Shown: positions 43,908-52,654 of the stretch, piece after piece | Numbering within the stretch: the stretch's first letter is position 1 | Layout of the letters: every line of letters starts with the position of its first letter | NCBI RefSeq assembly: GCF_014712675.1 | Contig: NZ_JACXSI010000008.1 | Location: 25,145-89,144 of the forward strand | Source: Peribacillus faecalis | GTDB taxonomy: Bacteria; Bacillota; Bacilli; Bacillales; DSM-1321 | Length of the DNA stretch: 64,000 bases | Direction of reading: 5' to 3' | Made by a program: the position numbers and the translations under genes | The notes under the pieces: model-generated | Told to the model about the DNA's origin: nothing | The model's database searches: none | What the model saw: only the letters and a program-made list of their open reading frames with translations

Positions 43908-44101
43908 GTTTTTTCTCTCCTTTATTCCTGCTGTATCCCAGGAACGATATGAATATTTGCGTTCAGTTTTATATGGCGCTATAGAGCAATGCGCTCTGCG
44001 CTATCTTTATAATTTCAGAAATACATACATTAGTAATTGTATCAGTGATGTCTAGTTTTTGACAACAGTTTGACTATCATTGACGGGTTTAGAATGATTT
44101 G

Positions 44102-44410
44102 TCAGGGAGTGTAGTCCGGAATTTTATATGTTTTTTCGATTTGCATTTCGTGTGGAGATTGTCCATCGTTCAGTTTTTGAAAATCAAGGATGATTTTATC
44201 GATTGGTTTCGGCAAACTTCCTTCCTCGCGCTCAATGATGCTCAACAGCGTATCTCCCGGTTTTACCTCAATTTCATTGTATGGAAGCTCAGGCTTTGCT
44301 TCCTCTGCAGTAGCCGGTACAGAAGCGGCCGGCAAAGTACCAGTTGTTAAATCAAAATAGACGCTATATATAATAAGCCCGACTAAAAGCAGAGCAAATA
44401 TTTTTTTCAA
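44102..44410 (-). CDS. yqfZ: YqfZ-like LysM-type protein
   Basis: 102 residues: a signal-anchor (KKIFALLLVGLIIYSVYF) at the N-terminus, a linker rich in Ala, Pro and Thr, and a C-terminal LysM-like module (EIEVKPGDTLLSIIEREEGS, then FQKLNDGQSPHEMQIEKTYKIP). It probably faces the outside and binds the cell wall. Position directly upstream of ispG matches yqfZ. A run of GGGGGAGAAACGG precedes the ATG. Confidence 0.82.
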   Translation of the reverse strand: MKKIFALLLVGLIIYSVYFDLTTGTLPAASVPATAEEAKPELPYNEIEVKPGDTLLSIIEREEGSLPKPIDKIILDFQKLNDGQSPHEMQIEKTYKIPDYTP

Positions 44411-44580
44411 CCGTTTCTCCCCCGATCATTCCCCTTTTACTAATATGTATGAGCTATGAGAGATGTTTATGCCGAAAAATCGGCACATAAACAAAAAACA
44501 ATAATTGTAAACGCCATTAATATTTCGTTTATAATTCGGACGGATAATGGACAGGGACGATTAAAGAGAAGATTCGCATA

Positions 44581-44617
44581 AAAAAACTAGCCGGGTCACA
44601 ACCGGCTAGCATTTTTT
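44581..44617. terminator. intrinsic terminator between yqgA and yqfZ
   Basis: CTAGCCGG and CCGGCTAG form an 8-bp GC-rich stem with a 7-base loop. AAAAAA before and TTTTTT after let it work on both strands; yqgA on the minus strand is the gene that needs it. Confidence 0.88.
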
Positions 44618-45404
44618 AGTCTATTGTTTGAGTTTTTTGTTTTGGAAACGGAATTTCTTTATAAGCGAGGTACACTATTACGAAGGATACACCCCAATTT
44701 ACGAATACGCCCCCGATTACAATCACTTGCATTGCGTTCATGATGGCAAAGAAGATGGTCGCTAATGTTACGCTATATGCTGAGATGCGCCACATATGTC
44801 GATATTGCAGTTTCTTTTTGTTGATATTTAAGATAAGCGTTGCGAACAATGCCAACATCGTAATTTCGATAAACTTCAATCCTGCTGTAAATATGTACGA
44901 AACAACTATGATAATGGCCAATAAAATTGTCAGTAAACCATCCATTTGCTCCATAAATTGCATAATGTTAGCCTTTGTTAAGTCAAAGCCTTCAAATAAG
45001 CTGTATGGTTGTGATTGCACGACCCCGTTAGTGACGAGTACAAATTCAGTCGGTAATATAGCGAGCGCATTATCCGACTTTAAAGCGATATCATTCACAG
45101 ACCAAGTACCTTGTGCATCGAAGTAAATATCAAATTCATCGTTAGTAACTTCAATAGGAGCGTCATTATCAGCTTGCAGGTGTCCATTTGAAATTTCGAA
45201 GTCAGGCAATTTCTGTTCGATGGCATTTTGAAGTGCTTGGGCACCGTTATTTACACTATTTGCTGTCGTGATGAAAACGGGCAATGATGAAATCAGCACC
45301 AGTAAAAAGACATACAATATCGTTTTTCCGATTCCTTGAAATCTAAACTTGGCAATATCCTTTGGAGAATAAAGGCTTAGCCATAACTGTTTGAAAATAT
45401 TCAT
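44616..45404 (-). CDS. yqgA: DUF1189 membrane protein YqgA
   Basis: 262 residues. The N-terminus (NIFKQLWLSLYSPKDIAKFR) and a first membrane segment are followed by an extracellular domain of about 110 residues, and then four hydrophobic segments from residue 150 on. This is the layout of DUF1189. Position between yqfZ and the sodA region agrees with yqgA. Function is not established. The C-terminus is short and basic (KEIPFPKQKTQTID). Confidence 0.85.
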   Translation of the reverse strand: MNIFKQLWLSLYSPKDIAKFRFQGIGKTILYVFLLVLISSLPVFITTANSVNNGAQALQNAIEQKLPDFEISNGHLQADNDAPIEVTNDEFDIYFDAQGTWSVNDIALKSDNALAILPTEFVLVTNGVVQSQPYSLFEGFDLTKANIMQFMEQMDGLLTILLAIIIVVSYIFTAGLKFIEITMLALFATLILNINKKKLQYRHMWRISAYSVTLATIFFAIMNAMQVIVIGGVFVNWGVSFVIVYLAYKEIPFPKQKTQTID

Positions 45405-45651
45405 TCTGTCACACCTAATTTCTACATAGTTACTGCTAATTTTACTTCCCGTAAGTGCATATTACAATAAATTTAAAGAATTCTATAACTAATAGTTAAA
45501 ATAATTGTTGATTATAAGAAGAAATGTAAATAATACGTCTAAATGTTAAGGTATTGTAAATTCTGTACTAAAAACCTTTACACTTCGTGAATTTAATCAC
45601 ATAATAACAAAGTCCTAGTCGACGATTAAGGTTTGAGGGGTTGAAATATTA

Positions 45652-47295
45652 GTGGAATTAAATATACAGGAAATGATTTTTCAGTTTCTGGGCGGTCTTG
45701 GTATCTTCCTGTTTGGTATTAAATATATGGGTGATGGCTTGCAAAAATCAGCAGGCGACCGTTTAAGGGATATTTTAGATCGTTTCACAACAAACCCGTT
45801 TATGGGTGTTTTAACGGGTATTATTGTTACATGTTTAATTCAAAGCAGCTCGGGAACGACTGTTTTGACAGTAGGTCTTGTCAGTGCAGGATTTCTGAAC
45901 TTAAGACAAGCAATTGGAATTATTATGGGGGCTAATATCGGAACGACTATTACAGCTTTCATTATTGGTATTAAAGTTTCAGACTATGCATTGCCGATTA
46001 TAGCAGTAGGCGCAGTCTTATTATTTTTCTTTAAGAGTCGTAAAGTACACAATTTCGGACAAATTGTATTCGGATTCGGGGCATTGTTTTTCGGTTTAGA
46101 GTTAATGGGAGACGGCATGAAGCCACTTCAATCGCTTCAAGAGTTTAGAGACTTCACATTGATGATGAGCGATAACTCCATTCTTGGGGTGTTTGTAGGA
46201 ACAATTTTTACTGTAATTGTTCAAAGTTCAAGCGCAACAATCGGTATTTTGCAGGAGCTGCATGCTCAAGGTTTAATGGATATACAAGCAGCACTTCCTG
46301 TTTTATTCGGGGATAATATCGGTACGACCATTACAGCTGTATTGGCATCAATCGGAGCTTCTGTTGCAGCCAGAAGAGCAGCTGCGACACACGTCTTGTT
46401 TAACTTGATTGGGGCAACTATTTTCATTATAATTCTTCCGTTTTTTACGGATATAGTGGTTGCGCTTCAGGGTGCACTTGATTTGAATCCAAAGATGACA
46501 ATCGCTTTTGCGCACGGCATTTTCAACGTTACGAATACAGTTATTCAATTCCCGTTCATTGCTGGACTGGCGTATATCGTAACAAAGCTAATTCCTGGCG
46601 ACGATTCAATTATTGAATATAAAACTCAGCATCTAGATCCAATCTTTATTGAACAATCACCGGCAATCGCTGTTGGACAAGCTCAGGAAGAAGTAATTCG
46701 TATGGGTAAATTCGCAATTAAAGGATTGGAAGAAACACGAGACTTTTTAAATACTAAGCAGCCAAAACATGCGGAAACAGCTTACCAGCTTGAGGATGCA
46801 ATTAATAATCTTGATCAAAAAATCACCGATTATTTAGTTAAGCTGTCATCTCGTTCATTATCTAAGAATGAGTCTTCAAGACATGCTATATTAGTCGATA
46901 CAGTTCGAGATATTGAACGTATTGGCGACCACTTCGAAAATATTGTGGAATTGACTGAAGTTCAAGCTAATAGTAAAACATTCTTCTCTGATTCAGCGCT
47001 TGAGGATCTACAAAGTATGTTCTCAGTGACATTGGAAACAGTCAGAAAAGCGATTGACGCTCTTGATTTTAATGAGAAGGATTTAGCAGTCGAAGTGTTG
47101 AAGAAAGAACGCATTATCGATGATATGGAAAAATCGCTGCGCAAGAAACATATTGCCCGTATGAATGACGGCAAATGCAGCGTAAAATCTGGTGTCGTTT
47201 TCGTAGATATCGCAAGTAACCTTGAGAGAATAGGTGACCACGCTGTCAATATTGCGGAGACGGTTCTAGGAGACAGTAAATATAAATATAGATAA
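45652..47295 (+). CDS. Na/Pi cotransporter with PhoU-like tail
   Basis: 547 residues. The membrane half contains the two inverted QSSS signatures of the NptA family: QSSSGTTVLTVGLVSAGFL near residue 66 and QSSSATIGILQ near residue 192. Each is followed by a GANIGTT or GDNIGTTITA motif. The last 200 residues are soluble and helical with two PhoU-like repeats (VDTVRDIERIGDHFENI, and VFVDIASNLERIGDHAVNIAE). It should import phosphate with sodium. This gene is not at this place in B. subtilis. GTG start; GAGGGG lies about 11 bases upstream. A 250-bp AT-rich leader contains no clear Pho box. Confidence 0.93.
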   Translation: MELNIQEMIFQFLGGLGIFLFGIKYMGDGLQKSAGDRLRDILDRFTTNPFMGVLTGIIVTCLIQSSSGTTVLTVGLVSAGFLNLRQAIGIIMGANIGTTITAFIIGIKVSDYALPIIAVGAVLLFFFKSRKVHNFGQIVFGFGALFFGLELMGDGMKPLQSLQEFRDFTLMMSDNSILGVFVGTIFTVIVQSSSATIGILQELHAQGLMDIQAALPVLFGDNIGTTITAVLASIGASVAARRAAATHVLFNLIGATIFIIILPFFTDIVVALQGALDLNPKMTIAFAHGIFNVTNTVIQFPFIAGLAYIVTKLIPGDDSIIEYKTQHLDPIFIEQSPAIAVGQAQEEVIRMGKFAIKGLEETRDFLNTKQPKHAETAYQLEDAINNLDQKITDYLVKLSSRSLSKNESSRHAILVDTVRDIERIGDHFENIVELTEVQANSKTFFSDSALEDLQSMFSVTLETVRKAIDALDFNEKDLAVEVLKKERIIDDMEKSLRKKHIARMNDGKCSVKSGVVFVDIASNLERIGDHAVNIAETVLGDSKYKYR

Positions 47296-47305
47296 TATAG
47301 ATAGC

Positions 47306-47343
47306 GGGTTGCAGTAATTTTCTATACTGCAGCCTGTTTTTTT
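47306..47343 (+). terminator. intrinsic terminator after the Na/Pi cotransporter gene
   Basis: GGTTGCAGTA and TACTGCAGCC form a 10-bp stem with one G-T or G-C ambiguity, 7-base loop, then TGTTTTTTT. Confidence 0.85.
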
Positions 47344-47393
47344 ATGTATTTGGGATTGTCTCTGATATGATAAACGTAGATAAAAATATTGGG

Positions 47394-47500
47394 ATAGCTG
47401 TCTAACCTCTTACCTGCCATACTTGGAGGCCTACATAATGTAGGTCAAATCGGCGAAGACATGCGGCCGCACGCGTTCTTAGCCGATATTCATTACTTTG
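47394..47500. repeat. R2 repeat, 5' portion, upstream of the DUF456 gene
   Basis: AGCTGTCTAACC, TTACCTGCCATACTTGG, the palindrome CCTACATAATGTAGG, CGGCGAAGACATGCGG, and TTAGCCGATATTCATTAC follow the order of the copy at 6194. The C-rich hairpin and R1 half are missing. It ends directly at the ribosome binding site of the gene at 47515 and so forms its leader. Confidence 0.72.
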
Positions 47501-47514
47501 AAAAGAGGATGTTT

Positions 47515-47997
47515 ATGGAGATTTTATATTGGATAATAATTATTGTACTGTTCGCTATCGGTTTTGTTGGTCTCGTGTATCCGATAATTCCGAGTGTGCT
47601 TTTTATAATCGGCGGTATAGCTGCGTATGGTTTGTTTTATAGTTTTGAGTCGTTTAATTGGATGTTTTGGATTGTGCAGGCACTATTTATTATCTTACTA
47701 TTCGGAGCTGACTATATTTCGAATTTGATTGGGGTTAAAAAATTCGGAGGCAGCAAAGCAGGTGTTTGGGGAAGTACAATAGGTCTGTTGCTCGGTCCAT
47801 TCATTATTCCTGTTGTCGGCATCATTTTAGGGCCGTTCATCGGCGCAGTACTGGCTGAACTGTTAATAGAAAGAAAAGGTATAGTAGAGGCCTTCAAAAT
47901 CGGTTTTGGTTCGGTGATAGGCTTTATTACCGGCGCATTTGCTAAGTTTATTATTCAAGCGTTTATGGTTATTTATTTTTTGTTCAAGGTCCTGTGA
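47515..47997 (+). CDS. yqgC: DUF456 membrane protein (YqgC-like)
   Basis: 160 residues with four to five hydrophobic segments rich in Gly and Ile. Family marks are [42 protein letters not shown], and [19 protein letters not shown] 47515 is chosen because AGAGGAT lies directly upstream; the frame is open back to 47461, but that part is the R2 repeat and should not be coding. Function unknown. Position next to sodA fits yqgC. Confidence 0.85.
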   Translation: MEILYWIIIIVLFAIGFVGLVYPIIPSVLFIIGGIAAYGLFYSFESFNWMFWIVQALFIILLFGADYISNLIGVKKFGGSKAGVWGSTIGLLLGPFIIPVVGIILGPFIGAVLAELLIERKGIVEAFKIGFGSVIGFITGAFAKFIIQAFMVIYFLFKVL

Positions 47998-48112
47998 AAA
48001 TGAAGTCATATTGATTGAAGCAACTAGCAATCTTTGTTAATCTAATGATAACAACTGTTGGCGTGTTCCGCCTTCAGCTGAAAAACTTTCTACATATAGG
48101 AGGATTATTATT

Positions 48113-48721
48113 ATGTCATTCGAATTACCACAATTACCTTATGCTTATGATGCTTTAGAGCCTCATATTGACAAAGAAACAATGAACATCCACCATACAA
48201 AGCATCACAACACTTATGTAACAAACTTAAACAATGCACTAGCAGGAAATGATGAGTTGCTTGCTAAAAGCGTAGAAGAAATCATTGCTAACCTTGATGC
48301 AGTACCTGAAGCAATCCGTACAGCTGTACGTAACAACGGTGGCGGACATGCGAACCACTCTCTATTCTGGCAACTGCTTTCTCCAAATGGCGGCGGAGCA
48401 CCAAAAGGCGAAGTTGCTAAAGCTATCGACGCTAAATTCGGAAGCTTTGACGCTTTCAAAGAAGAATTTGCAAAAGCTGCAACTACACGTTTCGGTTCTG
48501 GCTGGGCTTGGCTATCTGTAAACAATGGAGAGCTAGAAATTTCAAGCACTCCGAACCAAGACTCTCCAATCATGGAAGGCAAAACGCCAATCCTTGGATT
48601 AGACGTATGGGAACATGCTTACTACCTTCACTACCAAAACCGTCGTCCGGAATACATCGGTAGCTTCTGGAACATCGTAAACTGGGATGAAGTAGAAAAA
48701 CGTTACCAAGCGGCAAAATAA
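48113..48721 (+). CDS. sodA: superoxide dismutase (Mn)
   Basis: Removes superoxide in the cytoplasm. 202 residues, normal length. Metal ligands are visible: His in [17 protein letters not shown] (residue about 27), His in [13 protein letters not shown] (about 82), and Asp and His in [22 protein letters not shown] lies upstream of the ATG. The GGGAPKG and GSGWAWL stretches and the lack of Fe-type residues suggest manganese. A good terminator follows. Confidence 0.97.
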   Translation: MSFELPQLPYAYDALEPHIDKETMNIHHTKHHNTYVTNLNNALAGNDELLAKSVEEIIANLDAVPEAIRTAVRNNGGGHANHSLFWQLLSPNGGGAPKGEVAKAIDAKFGSFDAFKEEFAKAATTRFGSGWAWLSVNNGELEISSTPNQDSPIMEGKTPILGLDVWEHAYYLHYQNRRPEYIGSFWNIVNWDEVEKRYQAAK

Positions 48722-48738
48722 TTTTAATATGAATGAGG

Positions 48739-48769
48739 AACAAGAGCTGAAATATGCTCTTGTTTTTTT
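48739..48769 (+). terminator. intrinsic terminator after sodA
   Basis: AACAAGAGC and GCTCTTGTT form a perfect 9-bp stem with a 7-base loop, then TTTTTA. The next 280 bases to yqgE hold no recognisable gene or site. Confidence 0.92.
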
Positions 48770-49050
48770 ATGGAGAAAAATAATAGTGCGACATCCTGCT
48801 CTAGTACTTCAGTACTTAATACCTTCCCCAACCTCCCTACAATCAGTAACGCTGAAATGTGGAATCGGCCTGCTTATGCTGTCCGATGTAACTACACACG
48901 GCGCTAAACGGGGGTATTTTTGCTTTTGGTGTTATTTTCCGGAATAGCGATTCTTTGTTCATCGCAAGCTATTTTTATCTGAGATCGTTTTTGCTTGGCA
49001 TATGTCTTACTTTGCTAAGCGTTTTTTAGCGGGGTAAAGGAGAGTCGTAA

Positions 49051-50262
49051 ATGATTCTAAAAAAAATTTTGGGAGATGTGCCGTTAACACGGGATTTAAT
49101 CCTTCTCATTGTTATTGGCGGTTTATACAGCTTAAGTGTGGCGTTATCGAACACTTTTGTAAATATCTATCTGTGGAAACAATCCGGCAGTTTTTATGAT
49201 ATTGGCTTTTATAATTTAGTCGTTGTTGTTTTTCAGCCTATTACATTTATTTTGGCCGGGAAAATGGCAAAAATGTTTGACCGGGTCATTGTGCTTCGTT
49301 TAGGCATAGTTTTTCTGACCTCTTTTTATTTAACGGTGTTATTTGTGAAAGGATCGGCTAGCGATCACCTATTTTTGTTGGGAGCAATATTAGGCATCGG
49401 ATACGGTTTTTATTGGCTTGCTTTTAATGTGCTGACATTTGAAATAACAGAGCCGGAAAATCGTGATTTTTTTAATGGGTTTCTAGGGATTATGTCTTCA
49501 ATTGGCGGTATGGTAGGTCCTTTTTTAGCCGGCTATATCATCACGCATATGTTCGGCAATAAAGGCTATACGGTTATTTTTTCAATTTCTATGGTCTTCT
49601 TCGCACTGGCCGTTGTTTTGAGTTTGTTCATAAAAAGGAGACCGGCACACGGAAAATTTCATTTCATCAGAATAATTAAGGAAAGAAAGCTAAATGATGC
49701 TTGGAGAAAAATTACATTAGCACATGTCTGCCAAGGATGGAGAGAAGGGACATTTTTCTTCATCGTTTCTGTATTTGTTTTTATCTCGACAGGAAGCGAG
49801 CTATCGATAGGCTCATATGGACTAATTAATTCCGGAATCGGCTTTATTGTCTATTTTATTGCTTCGAGATTTATTAAAAAGGAATATAGAAATCGGTTTA
49901 TATTAATTGGTGGATGCGGTTTATTCATCAGTATTTTTTTGCTTATATTCCATGTGTCCTTTTTCAACCTGATGCTTTATGGGGCGAGTATTGCTGTATT
50001 TTATCCATTGTTGCTTATTCCGTATATTTCATTAACATATGATGTGATTGGAAGAGGGTGGAAAGCAGCTGAAATGAGGATTGAGTATGTAGTTGTCCGC
50101 GAATTATACTTAAATGCCGGTCGCGCCATGTCTATAGTCGTTTTTTTATTGTCCATTTCGCTTTTTAACATAGAAACGGTAATGCCTTACATAATTGTTG
50201 TGCTCGGTTCCGGGCATCTCCTTATTTACTTTTTTGTAAAAGATATTCAATTGGGTTTGTAA
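49051..50262 (+). CDS. yqgE: major facilitator superfamily transporter YqgE
   Basis: 403 residues with twelve predicted membrane segments. The loop AGKMAKMFDRVIVLRLG between segments 2 and 3 is the usual MFS position. PFLAGYIITHMFGNKGY and the central basic loop (IKRRPAHGKFHFIRIIKERK) agree with the YqgE group. Substrate unknown. AAAGGAGAG precedes the ATG. It lies between sodA and pbpA as in B. subtilis, and probably has its own transcript. Confidence 0.88.
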   Translation: MILKKILGDVPLTRDLILLIVIGGLYSLSVALSNTFVNIYLWKQSGSFYDIGFYNLVVVVFQPITFILAGKMAKMFDRVIVLRLGIVFLTSFYLTVLFVKGSASDHLFLLGAILGIGYGFYWLAFNVLTFEITEPENRDFFNGFLGIMSSIGGMVGPFLAGYIITHMFGNKGYTVIFSISMVFFALAVVLSLFIKRRPAHGKFHFIRIIKERKLNDAWRKITLAHVCQGWREGTFFFIVSVFVFISTGSELSIGSYGLINSGIGFIVYFIASRFIKKEYRNRFILIGGCGLFISIFLLIFHVSFFNLMLYGASIAVFYPLLLIPYISLTYDVIGRGWKAAEMRIEYVVVRELYLNAGRAMSIVVFLLSISLFNIETVMPYIIVVLGSGHLLIYFFVKDIQLGL

Positions 50263-50345
50263 AAAATTGAAGTCGGAGTGTAATGCTAGAAAATACAGGG
50301 TGAATTGTATACAATGAACAAGATACGTGAAATGGACTAAAGGAT

Positions 50346-52505
50346 GTGTGCACAGAGTTGAACAGTCAGAAGAAAAAGAAAAAAACGCACGTACCTGTTC
50401 GATTGAATATACTTTTCTTTGTTGTTTTTTTATTGTTCTCCATTTTAGTGCTGAGATTAGGTGTATTACAAATTATCTATGGAGAAAACTATAGTCGCGA
50501 ATTAGAGAGGACAGAGGATGTGACGGTCAATAATCCGGTCCCGCGCGGCAAAATATTGGATCGTACGCTGAAGACGGTTGTGGACAATAATCCGGTTGAT
50601 GCAATTACTTATACAAGGTATCAAGGGACAACAACGGAAGAAATGCTCGATACTGCAAAAAAATTAGCGACTTTTATCCAAATGGATACAAAAAAAATTA
50701 CTGAACGAGATAAAAAAGATTTCTGGATTTTAATGAACCCGGATGAAGCGGAAGAGCTCATTACGGATACCGATAGAAAGAAAGTAGAAGCTGAGGAAAT
50801 AGAAGAAGGAGATTTGTATAAGCTTCAGCTGGAACGGATTACAGAAAAACAGTTGGACAGTTTCTCGAATGAAGAGCTTCAAGTGTTGGCTGTATATCGC
50901 GAATTAGCCAGCGCGAAATCATTGACGCCTTATATTATCAAAAATGAAAATGTTACGCCGCAAGAAGTGGCGATTGTCAGTGAGAATTTGGAGTCGTTGC
51001 CAGGTGTTGAGGTGACAACGGATTGGAACCGTAAATATTTGTATGACAAAACGCTGCAATCTGTTATCGGCAAAGTTTCTTCTTCTGAAGAAGGGCTTCC
51101 TATGGAACGCTTAGATTACTATTTATCCCGCGATTACAATCGGGATGACCGAGTAGGTAAAAGTTATTTTGAATATCAGTATGAGGATTTATTGCAAGGT
51201 CAGAAGGCAAAGGTTAAGAATATAACGAACAAGTCCGGTGAAGTTATTGAATCTGTGCCAATTACTGATGGCAAACGAGGAAGTGACCTTGTCTTAACGA
51301 TTGATATGGACTTACAATTGGCTGTTGAGAAAATTATCGAAGAAGAGTTACGGGAGAAAAAGGCATACGGTAATACGGCATTACTTGACCGTGCTTTTGT
51401 AGTTTTGATGGATCCAAATACAGGTGAGATCTTGACTATGGCAGGAAAACAATATGATAAAGATAAAGAGGGAAATGTTATCTTTAATGACTTTGCATTG
51501 GGAAATTTCACAACGTCATACAATATGGGGTCTGCAGTTAAAGGTGCGACTGTACTGGCCGGTCTCCAATCAGGTGCGATAACGCCAAGCACAGGATTTA
51601 TGGATACGAAAATGTATATTAAAGGTACTCCTCCAAAAGGTTCATACCAAAACTTAGGTTACATGAATATCGAAAATGCTCTGAAACGTTCATCTAACGT
51701 GTACATGTTCAGAACAGCAATTGAAATGGGTGGAGGCGTATACCGACCGTACGAATCGTTAAGTGTTGATCCTGCTGCTTATGATACAATGCGTTATTAT
51801 TTCAGCCAAATGGGTCTTGGTGTTCGAACTGGTATTGATCTTCCGAATGAAATGACTGGTTTTAAAGGGACGGAAAAAAATGCCGGTAAACTGATGGACT
51901 TATCTATTGGTCAATATGACACATACACACCGTTGCAACTTGCGCAATATGTATCAACAATCGCAAATGGCGGCAATAGATTGCAACCTCATTTATTGAA
52001 AGAAGTGAGAGAGCCTTCTGATGATCCTGAAGAATTAGGTGGAATTGTCAAGGAAGTATCACCAACCGTCATGAATAGGTTAGATATGGAACAAAGTTGG
52101 ATTAAGCTCGTCCAAAGCGGTTTCCGAAAAGTAATGCAAGAACAAGGTGGTACAGCTTACAGCAAGTTTGCAAGCGCAAGTTATAGTCCTGCCGGTAAAA
52201 CGGGAACAGCTCAAGCTTTCTATGACGGTCCGAAAAAGGATAACTTTGATAAAGTCATGGAGACATGGAATATCACGCTCGCGGCCTATGCTCCATCAGA
52301 TAATCCAGAAGTAGCCATGTCTGTTGTTGTGCCATGGGCATATCAAACAAACAGCGGTCACTCAATGAACCTGGATATCGGTCGCAAAGTATTAGATAAA
52401 TACTTTGAACTGAAAGAATCAAGGGCAAAGGGAATACCGGCAGTTGATGAAGAGCCAGCAGAGAAAGCTGAGCAAAATGAAGACGAAGAGAATATCGAAG
52501 ACTAA
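50346..52505 (+). CDS. pbpA: class B penicillin-binding protein 2 (first of two)
   Basis: A peptidoglycan transpeptidase of 719 residues. A basic N-terminus and one membrane anchor (LNILFFVVFLLFSILVLRLG) are followed by a dimerisation domain and the transpeptidase domain. Active-site motifs: SxxK as GSAVKGAT (residue about 400), SxN as RSSNVYM, and KTG as PAGKTGTA. The acidic C-terminal tail (EEPAEKAEQNEDEENIED) lacks PASTA repeats. GTG at 50346 or TTG at 50358 could be the start; AAAGG upstream does not settle it. The next gene encodes a close paralogue. Confidence 0.93.
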   Translation: MCTELNSQKKKKKTHVPVRLNILFFVVFLLFSILVLRLGVLQIIYGENYSRELERTEDVTVNNPVPRGKILDRTLKTVVDNNPVDAITYTRYQGTTTEEMLDTAKKLATFIQMDTKKITERDKKDFWILMNPDEAEELITDTDRKKVEAEEIEEGDLYKLQLERITEKQLDSFSNEELQVLAVYRELASAKSLTPYIIKNENVTPQEVAIVSENLESLPGVEVTTDWNRKYLYDKTLQSVIGKVSSSEEGLPMERLDYYLSRDYNRDDRVGKSYFEYQYEDLLQGQKAKVKNITNKSGEVIESVPITDGKRGSDLVLTIDMDLQLAVEKIIEEELREKKAYGNTALLDRAFVVLMDPNTGEILTMAGKQYDKDKEGNVIFNDFALGNFTTSYNMGSAVKGATVLAGLQSGAITPSTGFMDTKMYIKGTPPKGSYQNLGYMNIENALKRSSNVYMFRTAIEMGGGVYRPYESLSVDPAAYDTMRYYFSQMGLGVRTGIDLPNEMTGFKGTEKNAGKLMDLSIGQYDTYTPLQLAQYVSTIANGGNRLQPHLLKEVREPSDDPEELGGIVKEVSPTVMNRLDMEQSWIKLVQSGFRKVMQEQGGTAYSKFASASYSPAGKTGTAQAFYDGPKKDNFDKVMETWNITLAAYAPSDNPEVAMSVVVPWAYQTNSGHSMNLDIGRKVLDKYFELKESRAKGIPAVDEEPAEKAEQNEDEENIED

Positions 52506-52507
52506 TT

Positions 52508-52538
52508 AAAAACCGGCTTTTATAGCCGGTTTTTTTGT
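52508..52538 (+). terminator. intrinsic terminator between the two pbp genes
   Basis: AAAAACCGGC and GCCGGTTTTT form a perfect 10-bp stem with a 7-base loop and further T residues. Confidence 0.93.
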
Positions 52539-52654
52539 TGAGAGCTATAACTTCTGAAAAAATAGGATATTGCTAGTAAAAATTAAAGAAATTATATAAA
52601 ATAGTAAATATTAGAAAAATTAAACATTATTTTTGCGGGAGGGTATGGTTCGCC

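Noticed and set aside
47461-47514. Earlier start for the DUF456 gene
   Set aside because: The extra 18 codons fall in the R2 repeat and the good ribosome binding site points to 47515.
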